A stretch of 39,878 nucleotides of DNA from Thiotrichales bacterium. Its GTDB lineage: Bacteria; Pseudomonadota; Gammaproteobacteria; JAABTG01. The stretch spans positions 1 to 39,878 of the forward strand of contig JAABTG010000032.1 of assembly GCA_011389995.1 (NCBI GenBank). Direction: 5' to 3'. Every line of letters begins with the position of its first letter. Position 1 is the first letter of the stretch. The notes below the pieces were generated by a model that was not told where the DNA came from, ran no database searches, and saw only the letters and a program-made list of their open reading frames with translations. This document shows positions 15,218 to 23,926 of this stretch, piece by piece. The translations under genes and the position numbers were made by a program.

Positions 15218-16137
15218 GTGCCCAGCATGCGCACGCAGGTGAGGCCGGAATGCCAGATGGCATGCTTGACGGCGTCTATGGCCCCGGGGCGGGTGAAGCC
15301 CCGGCGCCACGCCAGAGCGACCACACGCCGCGGCTCCGGTTCGACGAACCGGCGGATGGTCACCAGGCGACGTGAGTACTTCTCCGCCCCCGCCGATGAG
15401 CACGGCAGCACGGTGACACCGAGACCCGAGGCCACCATATGCCGGATGGTCTCCAGGGAGCTGCCCACCATGCCCCGCAGGGCACTGCTGCCGCCGGTCT
15501 GGGCACATTCCGGACATAGCTCCAGCACCTGGTCGCGGAAACAGTGCCCCGGTCCCAGGAGCAGGATATTCTCGTCGGCCATCTGGGCGGCCGGTATGGC
15601 CTCCTGCTGGGTCCAGGGGTGGGAGGCGGGCATGAGGATCACGAAGGGTTCTTCGTAGAGGGGTTCCGTCTCGATGCCCGGCTCCTGGAAGGGCAGGGAT
15701 ATGACGATGACATCGAGCTCGCCCTTGCGCAGATGCTCGCTCAGCACGTGGGTGTAGTTTTCCTCGATGAGCAGCGGCATGTCGGGGGCGCTGTCCCGCA
15801 GGATGGGGATGATCTCCGGCAGCAGGTAGGGCGCGATGGTGAAGATCGCGCCCATGCGCAGGGGCATGGCCAGGTCTCCTTCGTGGTGCGCCGCGGCCTC
15901 GCGGATCCCCTCCACCGCCCGCAGCACCTGCTCGGCCCGGGTGATGATGGCCTCGCCGATGGGGGTCACCAGCACCTCCCCCTTGCCGCGCTCGAACAGG
16001 ACCACGTCCAATTCCTCCTCGAGCTTGCGGATGGCCACGCTCAGGGTGGGCTGGCTGACGAAACAGCTCTCCGCCGCCCGGCCGAAATGGCGCTCACGCC
16101 CCACGGCCACGATGTATCGGAGCTCGGTGAGGGTCAT
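15208..16137 (-). CDS. oxyR: OxyR-type peroxide-sensing LysR regulator
   Basis: A 309-residue LysR-type protein. The N-terminal winged helix-turn-helix spans about 1-60 (ELRYIVAVGRERHFGRAAE, then SQPTLSVAIRKLEEEL). The C-terminal effector domain has GPGHCFRDQVLELC, in which C199 and C208 fall at exactly the positions of the redox pair of E. coli OxyR. It should sense hydrogen peroxide by disulfide formation and activate antioxidant genes. The start is ATG at 16137. It is convergent with the MgtC-like gene. The rubrerythrin gene far downstream could be a target, but no OxyR site was looked for by computation. Confidence 0.93.
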   Translation of the reverse strand: MTLTELRYIVAVGRERHFGRAAESCFVSQPTLSVAIRKLEEELDVVLFERGKGEVLVTPIGEAIITRAEQVLRAVEGIREAAAHHEGDLAMPLRMGAIFTIAPYLLPEIIPILRDSAPDMPLLIEENYTHVLSEHLRKGELDVIVISLPFQEPGIETEPLYEEPFVILMPASHPWTQQEAIPAAQMADENILLLGPGHCFRDQVLELCPECAQTGGSSALRGMVGSSLETIRHMVASGLGVTVLPCSSAGAEKYSRRLVTIRRFVEPEPRRVVALAWRRGFTRPGAIDAVKHAIWHSGLTCVRMLGTGA

Positions 16138-16215
16138 GGCCGCGGACGACGTCGTGAGGTGGTTACCACGGGAAGGTCCTCACGGTGGCTCCCGGACGGC
16201 GTATGGGAACGGTCT

Positions 16216-16584
16216 TCAGATCTGAGCCAGGTGGGTCTGAACACGGTCGATGAGCAGATCTTCCTTGACCGGCTTGACGATATAGTCCCGGGCCCCCTGG
16301 CGGATGGCCCAGATGCGGTCCGTGTCCTGGTCCTTGGAGGACACCACGATGACCGGAATATGGGCGGTCTGTTCATCCTTGGCCAGCTTGCGGGTGGTCT
16401 GGAAGCCATTCAGACCCGGCATGACCACGTCCATGAGGATGAGGTCGGGCTTGTGATTGCGGGCCATGTTGATGCCTTCCTCGCCGGTGGCGGCGGTGAG
16501 GGTCTGATAGCCATGGCGGGCCAGAATATCAGCTATGACGTAGGCCTCGGTAGGAGAGTCTTCGACGAGCAGTATGGTGGCCAT
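16216..16584 (-). CDS. Single-domain response regulator, PilH-like
   Basis: A 122-residue stand-alone receiver. The acidic pair is E8-D9, the phosphoacceptor is D52 (LILMDVVMP), and the conserved Lys is K104 (YIVKP). No output domain follows, as in CheY, PilG and PilH. Resemblance to PilH-type twitching regulators is strong in the N-terminus (MATILLVEDSPTEAYVIADIL) and in VVSSKDQDTDRIWAIRQGARDY. There are no pil or che genes nearby, so the partner kinase is unknown. Confidence 0.88.
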   Translation of the reverse strand: MATILLVEDSPTEAYVIADILARHGYQTLTAATGEEGINMARNHKPDLILMDVVMPGLNGFQTTRKLAKDEQTAHIPVIVVSSKDQDTDRIWAIRQGARDYIVKPVKEDLLIDRVQTHLAQI

Positions 16585-16710
16585 GGCGGGTCCGGTTCTG
16601 ATCTCGGGGTGTTCGCGCCGTCGGATGGCGCGCGGATTCTGGCGGAAAAGTAACCCTTTCCCGGGTGGCGGGCAAGGCGCGCCGGGGCCCGGTTACCCGT
16701 ATGCCCTTGT

Positions 16711-17529
16711 CTAAACCAGCACCCCCGGCGGCACCCTGAGTTCCAGGGCCACCGGCAAGTGATCCGAGTAGGCCCACTGGGGGACGTAGGCCTTTTCCAC
16801 CACGATGTCGCGAGTCACCAGGATATGGTCGATGCGCCGCCGCGGACACCACGTGGGAAAGGTGTGTTCCTCGGCATCCGGCAGTACCAGATCGGTGGAA
16901 TCCAGCAGCATCCGCACCTCCGGCGCATTGCTGTCGCAGTTGAAATCGCCCATCACCAAGGCGTGGGGGTGGGCGTTGACCAGCTGGCTCAGGAAAAGCA
17001 TCTGACGGGTCCGCGCGCGTTGGCTCAGGGCCAGGTGGACGACGATCACCGTGATCCAGTCGGGGTGGTGTCCGAAGCGCGACAGCAGGGCCCCCCGACC
17101 CGGCAGGCCGGGGAGCTTGTAGTCGAAGGTCTCGGTGGGTTCGATACGGGAAAGCAACCCGTTGCTGTGGCGGGCGAGCCGGCCCATGCGGCGGTTGACC
17201 TGGTTGTACCAGAAGGGGAAGTCCGCCCGCTCCGCCAGGTAGCGCGCCTGGTTGACGTAGCCGGTGCGCATGCTGCCGCCGTCCATCTCCTGCAGGCCCA
17301 CGATATCGAAAGCCCGCAGGCCCGATTCGACCATGAGGTCCAGGTTCTGCCAGCGGCGCGTATGGGGAACGAGATGGCGCCAGCCATAGGTGACATAGTC
17401 CCGATAGCGGGTGGTGGCGATGCCGGTCTGAATGTTGTAGCTGAGCACCTTCAGGCGGCGCCCGGGGGATGGATCGGGAACAAGACCCTCTGGCGAGTCC
17501 TGCGAAGCGCCCGCGGAGTTTAAATTCAT
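16711..17529 (-). CDS. Endonuclease/exonuclease/phosphatase (EEP) family protein
   Basis: A 272-residue protein of the DNase I-like EEP fold. Motifs in order are LSYNIQTG (29-36), GLQEMDG (the metal-binding Glu), a VVHLAL block, MGDFNCDS (Asp and Asn of the active site), and YSDHLPVAL with the catalytic Asp-His. The family cleaves phosphodiesters or phosphate esters in DNA, RNA, lipids or inositol phosphates. There is no signal peptide, so it acts in the cytoplasm unless exported by another route. The N-terminal 25 residues are Ser/Pro-rich and poorly conserved in appearance. The ATG at 17529 lies in an AT-rich promoter-like stretch. The substrate is unknown. Confidence 0.83.
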   Translation of the reverse strand: MNLNSAGASQDSPEGLVPDPSPGRRLKVLSYNIQTGIATTRYRDYVTYGWRHLVPHTRRWQNLDLMVESGLRAFDIVGLQEMDGGSMRTGYVNQARYLAERADFPFWYNQVNRRMGRLARHSNGLLSRIEPTETFDYKLPGLPGRGALLSRFGHHPDWITVIVVHLALSQRARTRQMLFLSQLVNAHPHALVMGDFNCDSNAPEVRMLLDSTDLVLPDAEEHTFPTWCPRRRIDHILVTRDIVVEKAYVPQWAYSDHLPVALELRVPPGVLV

Positions 17530-17599
17530 TATCTTAAAGCAATGAGCTGAAGCGGTGTGTCAACATTTTACCGCATCAGGGCGCTGGAACGCCAAACCA

Positions 17600-17619
17600 G
17601 GCCGCCCGCCAGGGCGGCC
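17600..17619. terminator. Hairpin downstream of the IscR-like gene
   Basis: GGCCGCCC (17600-17607) pairs perfectly with GGGCGGCC (17612-17619) over a four-base loop. A second 8-bp stem is at 17653-17660 and 17676-17683. Both lie beyond the stop of the minus-strand regulator and before the EEP start. The first lacks a clear T run, so it may be a weak or Rho-assisted terminator. Confidence 0.4.
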
Positions 17620-17703
17620 CGTCCCTCATGCCGCGCTGTTCATGGATATGCTGTTCCGGGACAGTCCGCGCGCGCCCCGGAACAGGGGGGAACAGGATGT
17701 TCG

Positions 17704-18156
17704 TCAGGCGGCGCGCCGCTTGTCGAACTGGAAGTGGCGGGGGTGGCGGCGCGCGAACTCGGTGATATTGGTGCGCCCAAGCAACTCCGACAGCTTGATG
17801 CCGTCGAGAAAATCGTTGATCTGCTGGCTCAGGTCATCCCACAACTCATGGGCCACGGACTGCCGCCCCGTGACGCGTCCCTTGCGGCCCCGCGCGCTGG
17901 TGTCTTCCACGGCGCCGATGATGTCCGCGACGGTGATCTCTTCCGCCGGGCGGGCCAGGCGGTAGCCTCCGCGCGGTCCACGAATGCCCTCCACCAGTTT
18001 GCTTTCCTTCAGGCGGCTGAAGATCTGCTCCAGATAGGAGAGGGAAATGTCGTGATCGTCCAGGACGTCCACCAGCGCCACCGGGCGCTGCTGGGACTTC
18101 AGGCCCAGATCAATCATGGCGGCAACAGCATGGCGACTCTTCGCGGAAATTCTCAT
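17704..18156 (-). CDS. Rrf2/IscR-family regulator lacking the cluster cysteines
   Basis: A 150-residue Rrf2 regulator, close to IscR throughout: MRISAKSRHAVAAMIDL, then SLSYLEQIFSRLKESKLVEGIRGPRGGYRLAR with the wing, and VAHELWDDLSQQINDFL. IscR binds a 2Fe-2S cluster by C92, C98, C104 and H107. By alignment these are Ala88, Arg94, Ser100 and His103, and the protein has no cysteine at all. It therefore cannot hold the cluster in the known way and may act constitutively or sense something else. The isc operon is not next to it. A palindrome resembling an IscR type 1 site lies upstream at 18205-18225. Confidence 0.87.
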   Translation of the reverse strand: MRISAKSRHAVAAMIDLGLKSQQRPVALVDVLDDHDISLSYLEQIFSRLKESKLVEGIRGPRGGYRLARPAEEITVADIIGAVEDTSARGRKGRVTGRQSVAHELWDDLSQQINDFLDGIKLSELLGRTNITEFARRHPRHFQFDKRRAA

Positions 18157-18204
18157 GAGCTTTTCTCCGTTACGGTTATAGCCAGGAAATTTAGGGCTAA
18201 AAAA

Positions 18205-18225
18205 CCTAGTACCTTACTCGGGAAT
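18205..18225. promoter_or_regulatory. IscR type 1-like palindrome upstream of the Rrf2 gene
   Basis: CCTAGTA, three bases, then TACTCGG form an imperfect palindrome with an AGTA/TACT core, followed by GAAT. It fits about 15 of 21 positions of the published type 1 IscR consensus as I remember it. It lies 50-70 bases before the regulator ATG at 18156, a position suited to autoregulation, and also 120 bases before the divergent DHH gene. The match is by eye only. Confidence 0.45.
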
Positions 18226-18346
18226 TGAGTTTGGCAGAGTGGTCACCGGGAAGTCAAGTGTTCTTTGTCATACCGGGCCAGTCTGGGGTTAAATACGCCC
18301 ATAACCACCCTCTGGATCATGAATTTCGTAAAGGAAACCCATAAAA

Positions 18347-19303
18347 GTGCCTTATATAGACGTATTCAATGGTGATGCAGACGGTCTTTGCGCCCTGCAG
18401 CAGCTCAGATTGTCCCATCCGGTCGATTCGACCCTGATAACGGGGGTCAAGCGGGATATCGCCCTCCTCGAACGGGTATCCGGGACAGCGGATAGCCAGG
18501 TAACGGTCCTCGATATCTCTCTGGACAAAAACCGTACGGCCCTCGTGGATCTGCTCGCGGCCGGCGCGCGCGTTCAGTACTTTGACCACCATTACCATGG
18601 GGAAATTCCCGAACATCCCCATCTGGAGACCCATCTCGATGCGACCTCGAACCGCGGCACGAGTCTTCTCGTGGATGATTACCTGGGCGGGCGCTTCCGC
18701 GCCTGGGCCGTGGTGGGCACCTTCGGCGACAACTTCGATGACCAGGCCCGGGCGGCGGCTTCTACCCTCCGGGTCTCGGATGAAGACCTGGAACGGCTGC
18801 GGTGGCTGGGGATCTATCTCAATTACAATGGCTATGGGGCAACCGTGGCGGACCTCCATATCCCGCCCGACGAACTGTTCCGCAGGATCAGACCTTATGC
18901 CGAGCCCCTGGAGTTCATCGCCCGGGACGAGGCCTTTGCACGCCTCGAGGCCGGTTATGGGGAAGATATGGCCCGGGGCGCCGATCTAGCCCCGGATCTG
19001 GACACCGGCGCATGTGCCCTCTACGTGTTACCGGCCGCCCCGTGGGCACGGCGGGTCTCCGGCGTGCTGGCCAACCAGTTGGCCACCGCCGCCCCGCAAC
19101 GGGCCCACGCCCTGCTGACGCGACTGGATGGTGGCGGCTACGTGGTGAGTGTGCGGGCGCCCCTGGCCAACCGCACGGGGGCGGATACCCTGTGCCGGCA
19201 GTTCGCCACCGGCGGCGGGCGTCAGGCGGCCGCCGGTATCAACCATCTGGCGGAAGAGGACTATGGCCGGTTCGTGGAGGCCTTTTCGGCGGCTTATTGC
19301 TGA
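18347..19303 (+). CDS. DHH family phosphoesterase
   Basis: The GTG at 18347, behind AAAGGA, gives 318 residues. The DHH motifs are FNGDADG (7-13), VLDISLD (54-60), FDHHYHG (79-85) and GDNFDD. The C-terminal DHHA1 region contains the substrate-binding GGGRQAAAGI. This arrangement fits NrnA- and RecJ-like enzymes that cleave short oligonucleotides or cyclic dinucleotides with Mn2+. The N-terminus lacks the RecJ extra domains, and the size is that of stand-alone DHH-DHHA1 enzymes. Its stop overlaps that of the convergent GGDEF-EAL gene by ten bases. A link to cyclic-di-GMP breakdown (pGpG) is conceivable but not shown. Confidence 0.83.
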   Translation: MPYIDVFNGDADGLCALQQLRLSHPVDSTLITGVKRDIALLERVSGTADSQVTVLDISLDKNRTALVDLLAAGARVQYFDHHYHGEIPEHPHLETHLDATSNRGTSLLVDDYLGGRFRAWAVVGTFGDNFDDQARAAASTLRVSDEDLERLRWLGIYLNYNGYGATVADLHIPPDELFRRIRPYAEPLEFIARDEAFARLEAGYGEDMARGADLAPDLDTGACALYVLPAAPWARRVSGVLANQLATAAPQRAHALLTRLDGGGYVVSVRAPLANRTGADTLCRQFATGGGRQAAAGINHLAEEDYGRFVEAFSAAYC

Positions 19304-21531
19304 CCCACCGCCCGATATATGGCATCGAGGTGCAGCCGTTCGATGAGACGTTCGGCCGGGACCGGGCGGCTTAACAGAAAGCCCTGGACCTCGGTGCAGC
19401 CCTCGGCACACAGGATGTCCATTTGGGCCTGGGTCTCCACCCCCTCGGCGATGACCTTGAGGTCCAGGTTGTGGGCCAGCGCCAGGGTGGCCTTGACGAT
19501 GGACAGATCATCGGCGTCGTTCTCCACATCCTGGACGAAGGTGCGGTCGATCTTCAGGCGATCCAGCGGGTAGCGCTTGAGATTCACCAGGGACGAGTGA
19601 CCGGTGCCGAAGTCGTCGATGGCCAACTGGATGCCCATCTCATGGAGGGCGTAGATGTTGCGCTCGGCGATCTCCTCTTCGTCGAGGATGGCGCTCTCCG
19701 TGATCTCCACCTCCAGGCGGTTGCCCGCCACTCCCTCCTCCAGCAGGATCTCCCGCACATGATCCTGGAACCACGGCGTGACCAACTGGCGGCGGGACAC
19801 GTTGACGGCCACCACGAAGGCGGGAACTCCCATGGCGTCCCACGCCCGTAGCTGGCGGCACACCGTGCGGATGACCCAGTAGCCGATGGCCTCGATGAGG
19901 CCCGAGATCTCCGCCACCGGTATGAAGTTGCCGGGAGAGACCAGGCCTTTCACCGGATGACGCCAGCGAATGAGGGCCTCGGCGGCGGGCATGATGCCCC
20001 TGGCCACATCGTACTGGGGCTGGTACTCGAGGAAGAACTCTTCCCGCTCCAGGGCGCTGCGCAGTTCCAGTTCGAGGGAGAACCGTTCCAGGGTGACGGA
20101 GCTCAACTCCTTATTGAACAGCTGATAATTGTTGCGTCCTCTCTCCTTGGCCAGATACATGGCGGTGTCGGCCTGTCGCAACAGCATCTCCATTTCGGTG
20201 CCGTTATCGGGAAACAGGCTGATGCCGATGCTGCCGGTCACCTGCAGGGGCTGCTCATTGACCACAAAGCCGCGATGCAACGCGTGTATGAGCTTGTCGG
20301 CGGTGCGCATGGCGTTGGTGGCGTTATCGATGTCTTCGGCAATGAGGGTGAACTCGTCACCTCCGAGCCGGGCAAAGGTGTCCTGGGCCCGGCAGACCCC
20401 CTGCAGGCGCTCGGCCACCTGGCGCAGCAATTCGTCGCCGGCATGGTGTCCGAGGCTGTCGTTGATGACCTTGAAGCGGTCGAGGTCCAGAAACATCACG
20501 GCCCCCGAGGTGCCGCGACGGGCGGCCCGACGGATGGCCTGCACGAGACGGTCCTGGAACAGCACTCGGTTCGGCAGGTGGGTCAGGGCATCGTGGGTGG
20601 CGATGTATTCCAATTCGCCCTGGGACTTCTTCAGTCGTGAGATGTCGGTAAACACCATCACGTAGTGGGTGATATCGCCTGCGGCATCACGCACCGCATT
20701 CAGGGTCAGCCACAGGGGCAGTACGGTACCGTCGGCATGGCGGCCGCTGAACTCGCCCTGCCACGCGCTGTAGCGTTCCAGATGTTCCCATATGGAGGCC
20801 TGGATGGGACTGCGGTCATCGAGGGAGAGGAAACTCAACACGTCACCGAGGGGCGCATCCTCCCGCAGCCCGGTGATGTTATGAAAGGCCGGGTTGCCGA
20901 ACAGGGGCTGGCGATGGCGGTTCATCACCAGCACACCCTCCGCGGCGGCCTTGAATACCGAGTCTAGGAGCAGGGCCTGCTCCTCGATGCGGTGTTTCTC
21001 CGTGACGTCCCGCAACATAAGCAACGCACTGAGCCCGCTGGCATTTTGCGTTGCCGCGGGTACCACCCGGCCTTCGAACCAACGCCAGCCGGCGGAAGTC
21101 TCCAGGCCTTGCTCGAAGGTATGGAGGCGACCCGTGTGAAGGGCGCCGTCGATGGCGGCGACGATGGGAGCCGCGATGCTCTCCGGCAGCACTTCCCGCA
21201 ACATCCTGCCGGCCAGGCCGTCAGTCTCCCAACCGGGGAGGGCCCCATGCCCCGCCAGCAGGTCCACCACGTACCCGCCTTCGTTCACCAGGAGGAGGGG
21301 ATCCGGCAAGGCGGCGAGGACGCCAGGCTCATACCCTGCCGCCACCCGGCCTTGCGGTGTCGGCCCTTTGCCATCCTCCGGCTGCCCGGGCTCTGCGACG
21401 GTGACGCGACCATGGCACTCCCTGTAGGTCGTGTCGACGGTGGCCAGCAGGGCCCGCCATGCATCGGCATCGGGTGGTCCCCCGGGCTCGAGGCCCAGGG
21501 CCTCGAGTTGCGCCTCGAGCAGCTTATGCAC
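19294..21531 (-). CDS. PAS-PAS-GGDEF-EAL cyclic-di-GMP enzyme
   Basis: A 745-residue soluble protein. A PAS-like segment at about 70-180 and a second at about 185-300 (AAAEGVLVMNRHRQPLFGNPAF) precede the GGDEF domain (about 305-470). The GGDEF motif is intact at 390-394 and is preceded by RAQD at 381-384, an intact RXXD inhibitory site. The EAL domain starts near 480, with EAL at 518-520 (AAEALIRWRHP), and also shows DDFGTGHSSL and IAEGVETQ. All key residues of both active sites appear present, so it could make and break cyclic-di-GMP. There are no membrane helices, so the PAS domains sense an internal signal such as redox or a bound cofactor. The start is ATG at 21531. Confidence 0.92.
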   Translation of the reverse strand: MHKLLEAQLEALGLEPGGPPDADAWRALLATVDTTYRECHGRVTVAEPGQPEDGKGPTPQGRVAAGYEPGVLAALPDPLLLVNEGGYVVDLLAGHGALPGWETDGLAGRMLREVLPESIAAPIVAAIDGALHTGRLHTFEQGLETSAGWRWFEGRVVPAATQNASGLSALLMLRDVTEKHRIEEQALLLDSVFKAAAEGVLVMNRHRQPLFGNPAFHNITGLREDAPLGDVLSFLSLDDRSPIQASIWEHLERYSAWQGEFSGRHADGTVLPLWLTLNAVRDAAGDITHYVMVFTDISRLKKSQGELEYIATHDALTHLPNRVLFQDRLVQAIRRAARRGTSGAVMFLDLDRFKVINDSLGHHAGDELLRQVAERLQGVCRAQDTFARLGGDEFTLIAEDIDNATNAMRTADKLIHALHRGFVVNEQPLQVTGSIGISLFPDNGTEMEMLLRQADTAMYLAKERGRNNYQLFNKELSSVTLERFSLELELRSALEREEFFLEYQPQYDVARGIMPAAEALIRWRHPVKGLVSPGNFIPVAEISGLIEAIGYWVIRTVCRQLRAWDAMGVPAFVVAVNVSRRQLVTPWFQDHVREILLEEGVAGNRLEVEITESAILDEEEIAERNIYALHEMGIQLAIDDFGTGHSSLVNLKRYPLDRLKIDRTFVQDVENDADDLSIVKATLALAHNLDLKVIAEGVETQAQMDILCAEGCTEVQGFLLSRPVPAERLIERLHLDAIYRAVGQQ

Positions 21532-21864
21532 GAGAGGCCCCCGAACGGGCCGGGATGCATGGTCGATAGGTGGTGTGTCGGTGCAACGACAGTCTCCAAG
21601 GCCCCTGGGAAGCAGAGTTTCCCGGCGTCATCCGTACCACGTGCCTTCCATGGGTCCGCGGCGGGTTCGGCTCCGCCGGCAGGGCCGCAGTGGTGCGACG
21701 CCATCCGCCCGCAGATCGGGTGAATTTATCATTGTTGCGGCTAACGGCGCGGGAAACTTGAAGAGTTCGACCGCTGGCAGGCCCTTCAGGCAGAAGCCCG
21801 GCCGGCCATCGCTGATCCAGAGCGGGAGGCGGGTGAATCGCCGCGCCTGGGGTCAGGTGCACCC
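21532..21864. other. Intergenic region between two minus-strand genes
   Basis: These 333 bases lie upstream of the GGDEF-EAL gene and downstream of the kinase gene. No convincing gene is present on either strand. The part near 21715-21745 is less GC-rich than the rest and could hold the promoter of the GGDEF-EAL gene. Confidence 0.5.
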
Positions 21865-23220
21865 TCAGGGATGCAGACGCAGGCTCACTTGCAGGCCCCC
21901 GAGGGGGCTGTGTGCGAATTCCGGCGCACCGCCGTACTCGGCCGCCAGGTCCCTGACCACAGCGAGTCCGATGCCATGGCCGGGGACATCCGCGCGAGGC
22001 CGGAAGCCCCTTTCGCCGAGGCGCCCGCGATGGATATGGGCAACGCCGGGGCCGTCGTCTTCCATCTGCACCAACAGGGCGTCGTCCGCGTCGGCGCTCC
22101 GCCGGAGGGTCAGGCGCACCTGGCCGCGGCTCCATTTCCAGGCGTTGTCCATGAGGTTGCCGAGGATCTCCATGAGGTCGCCGCGATCACCGCGGAACCG
22201 GAGGCCTTCCTCCACGTCGGCGATGAACTTCACCCGTTTATGGTCATAGACCTTGTCCAGGCTGCGCCGCAACTCGGCCACCAGCCGGTCCATCTCCACC
22301 GTGCCCGACAGGGGGACCCGGCCGGCCGCTGCCGCGCGCTGAAGGTGGTAGTCCACCGCTCCCTGCATGCGCTCCAGTTGTTCATCCATCTGGCGGCGGG
22401 CGGCGGGCCCGGATTCGAGGTCTTCCTTGATGCCGTGGAGAATGCTCAGGGGCGTCTTCAGGCTGTGGGCCAGATCCGAGAGGCTGTCCCGATAACGGGC
22501 CAGGCGCGCCCGATCCTGGTCGAGAAGGGCGTTCATGTTCTGGGTCAGGGGCCGGATCTCGGACGGATAGTCGGGCGCGAAACGCTCCTTGCGGCCCGCC
22601 TCGACGGCCTTCACTTCCCGAATGAGGCGCAGCAGAGGCTTCATGCTGAGGCGCAGCAAGGCGAGGTGTGCCGCCACCAGAAACAAGGCCGAGGCCGCCA
22701 GGCCGCCCCACAGGGAGCGCCGGAAGGCGGCGACTTCCCCATTGAAGCGTGAGGCGGACTCCACCACGGCGAAACTGAGCACCCGATGTTCGTGCGGTGC
22801 CATCTCCCAGCGTACTGTCAGGGAGGCACTGTAGGTGCCGTGAGTGGGGTCATGGCCGAATTCCTTATGGCCGGGTCGCGACGTCGCCCTGGGCTGCGGC
22901 AGTTCCCGCTCGGTGGCCGAGGGCGATTGCCACAGGCGTCGGCCGGAGCCATCCCAGATGGCGGCATAGAGGTTGCTCTCGCTGGCCGTGAGACGCGGCT
23001 CGGCCAGACTGTCCGGGACCGAGACGGTGCCGTCACCCTCGATCTCCACCAACCCCATGAGGCCGTAAAGATGGGCCTCCAGCCGATCCTGCAGGGCGGT
23101 GCGCGCGGAATCCCGGAAGCCACGATCAAGGCTGAGCCCCGCCAGTCCGAGGGCCACGGTGAGAAGGACGGCAGTGGAGATCACCAGGCGGGTGATCAGG
23201 GAGCCGGGCGGCTGCCCCAT
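21865..23220 (-). CDS. PhoQ-like sensor histidine kinase
   Basis: A 451-residue membrane kinase. The first helix is at about 8-30, the periplasmic sensor at 32-168 and the second helix at 169-190. A HAMP-like linker follows, and the phosphoacceptor is H252 in LAHSLKTPLS, the form typical of the PhoQ/Pseudomonas group. The ATP-binding N box is LMDNAWKWS, the G1 box is EDDGPGV and the G2 box is GHGIGLAVV. It is four bases after the response regulator stop, so the two form a two-component pair. The signal could be divalent cations or envelope stress. The periplasmic domain is acidic enough for either but cannot decide. Confidence 0.9.
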   Translation of the reverse strand: MGQPPGSLITRLVISTAVLLTVALGLAGLSLDRGFRDSARTALQDRLEAHLYGLMGLVEIEGDGTVSVPDSLAEPRLTASESNLYAAIWDGSGRRLWQSPSATERELPQPRATSRPGHKEFGHDPTHGTYSASLTVRWEMAPHEHRVLSFAVVESASRFNGEVAAFRRSLWGGLAASALFLVAAHLALLRLSMKPLLRLIREVKAVEAGRKERFAPDYPSEIRPLTQNMNALLDQDRARLARYRDSLSDLAHSLKTPLSILHGIKEDLESGPAARRQMDEQLERMQGAVDYHLQRAAAAGRVPLSGTVEMDRLVAELRRSLDKVYDHKRVKFIADVEEGLRFRGDRGDLMEILGNLMDNAWKWSRGQVRLTLRRSADADDALLVQMEDDGPGVAHIHRGRLGERGFRPRADVPGHGIGLAVVRDLAAEYGGAPEFAHSPLGGLQVSLRLHP

Positions 23221-23224
23221 GCGG

Positions 23225-23917
23225 TCAGTCCCCAGGGTTGGTCTCCCGCGTCAGCCGCAGCCGGTAACCACGGCCTCGCAGGGTCTCGATGGGGACGAGG
23301 GTGCCATTGGGATCCAGTTTGCGCCGCAACCGGCCCACCAGTACCTCTATCACATTACTGTCCCGATCATCGTCCTCCGCATACAGGTGGTCCGTGAGCA
23401 CACTCTTGGAGAGTACCTCACCGGCATGGAGGACGATGTACTCCAGCAGCCGGTATTCGAAGGCCGTGAGGTCCACCGGTTGGCCGTGGACTGCGACCGC
23501 CTGGGATGCGGTGTCCACCTCGATGGGACCGCAGCGCAACCGTGCCTCGGTCCAGCCGGCCGCGCGCCGGGCCAGGGCATTGAGCCGTGCCATCAACTCC
23601 TCCATCTGGAACGGCTTGACCAGGTAGTCGTCCGCGCCCGCTTCGAGCCCCGCCACCTTGTCCTGCCATCGGGCCCGGGCGGTAAGAATGATGATGGGGA
23701 ACACCCGGCCGTCCCGCCGCCAGCGTCGGATCACGGCGACGCCGTCCATATCGGGCAGTCCGAGGTCCACCACCGCCACATCGATGGGGTACTCGCTGCC
23801 GAGGAACAGGCCCTCCCCGGCGGTGCCGGCACCATCCACCACGTGGCCGGCCGCCCGTAACGCCCCCTCCAGACGCTGGCGCAACAGGGGCTCGTCCTCG
23901 ATGACGAGGATCCTCAC
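23225..23917 (-). CDS. OmpR-family response regulator, partner of the PhoQ-like kinase
   Basis: A 230-residue regulator from the GTG at 23917. The receiver has E7-D8, phosphoacceptor D51 (VVDLGLP) and Lys near 101 (YLVKPF). The C-terminal winged helix has LTAFEYRLLEYIVLH, VLTDHLY, SNVIEVLVGRLRRKL and IETLRGRGYRLR, typical of PhoP/OmpR. It presumably controls its own operon, which begins with two small envelope proteins (glycine-zipper and PepSY). The PepSY gene ends nine bases before it. Confidence 0.92.
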   Translation of the reverse strand: MRILVIEDEPLLRQRLEGALRAAGHVVDGAGTAGEGLFLGSEYPIDVAVVDLGLPDMDGVAVIRRWRRDGRVFPIIILTARARWQDKVAGLEAGADDYLVKPFQMEELMARLNALARRAAGWTEARLRCGPIEVDTASQAVAVHGQPVDLTAFEYRLLEYIVLHAGEVLSKSVLTDHLYAEDDDRDSNVIEVLVGRLRRKLDPNGTLVPIETLRGRGYRLRLTRETNPGD

Positions 23918-23926
23918 GGCCCGTGA

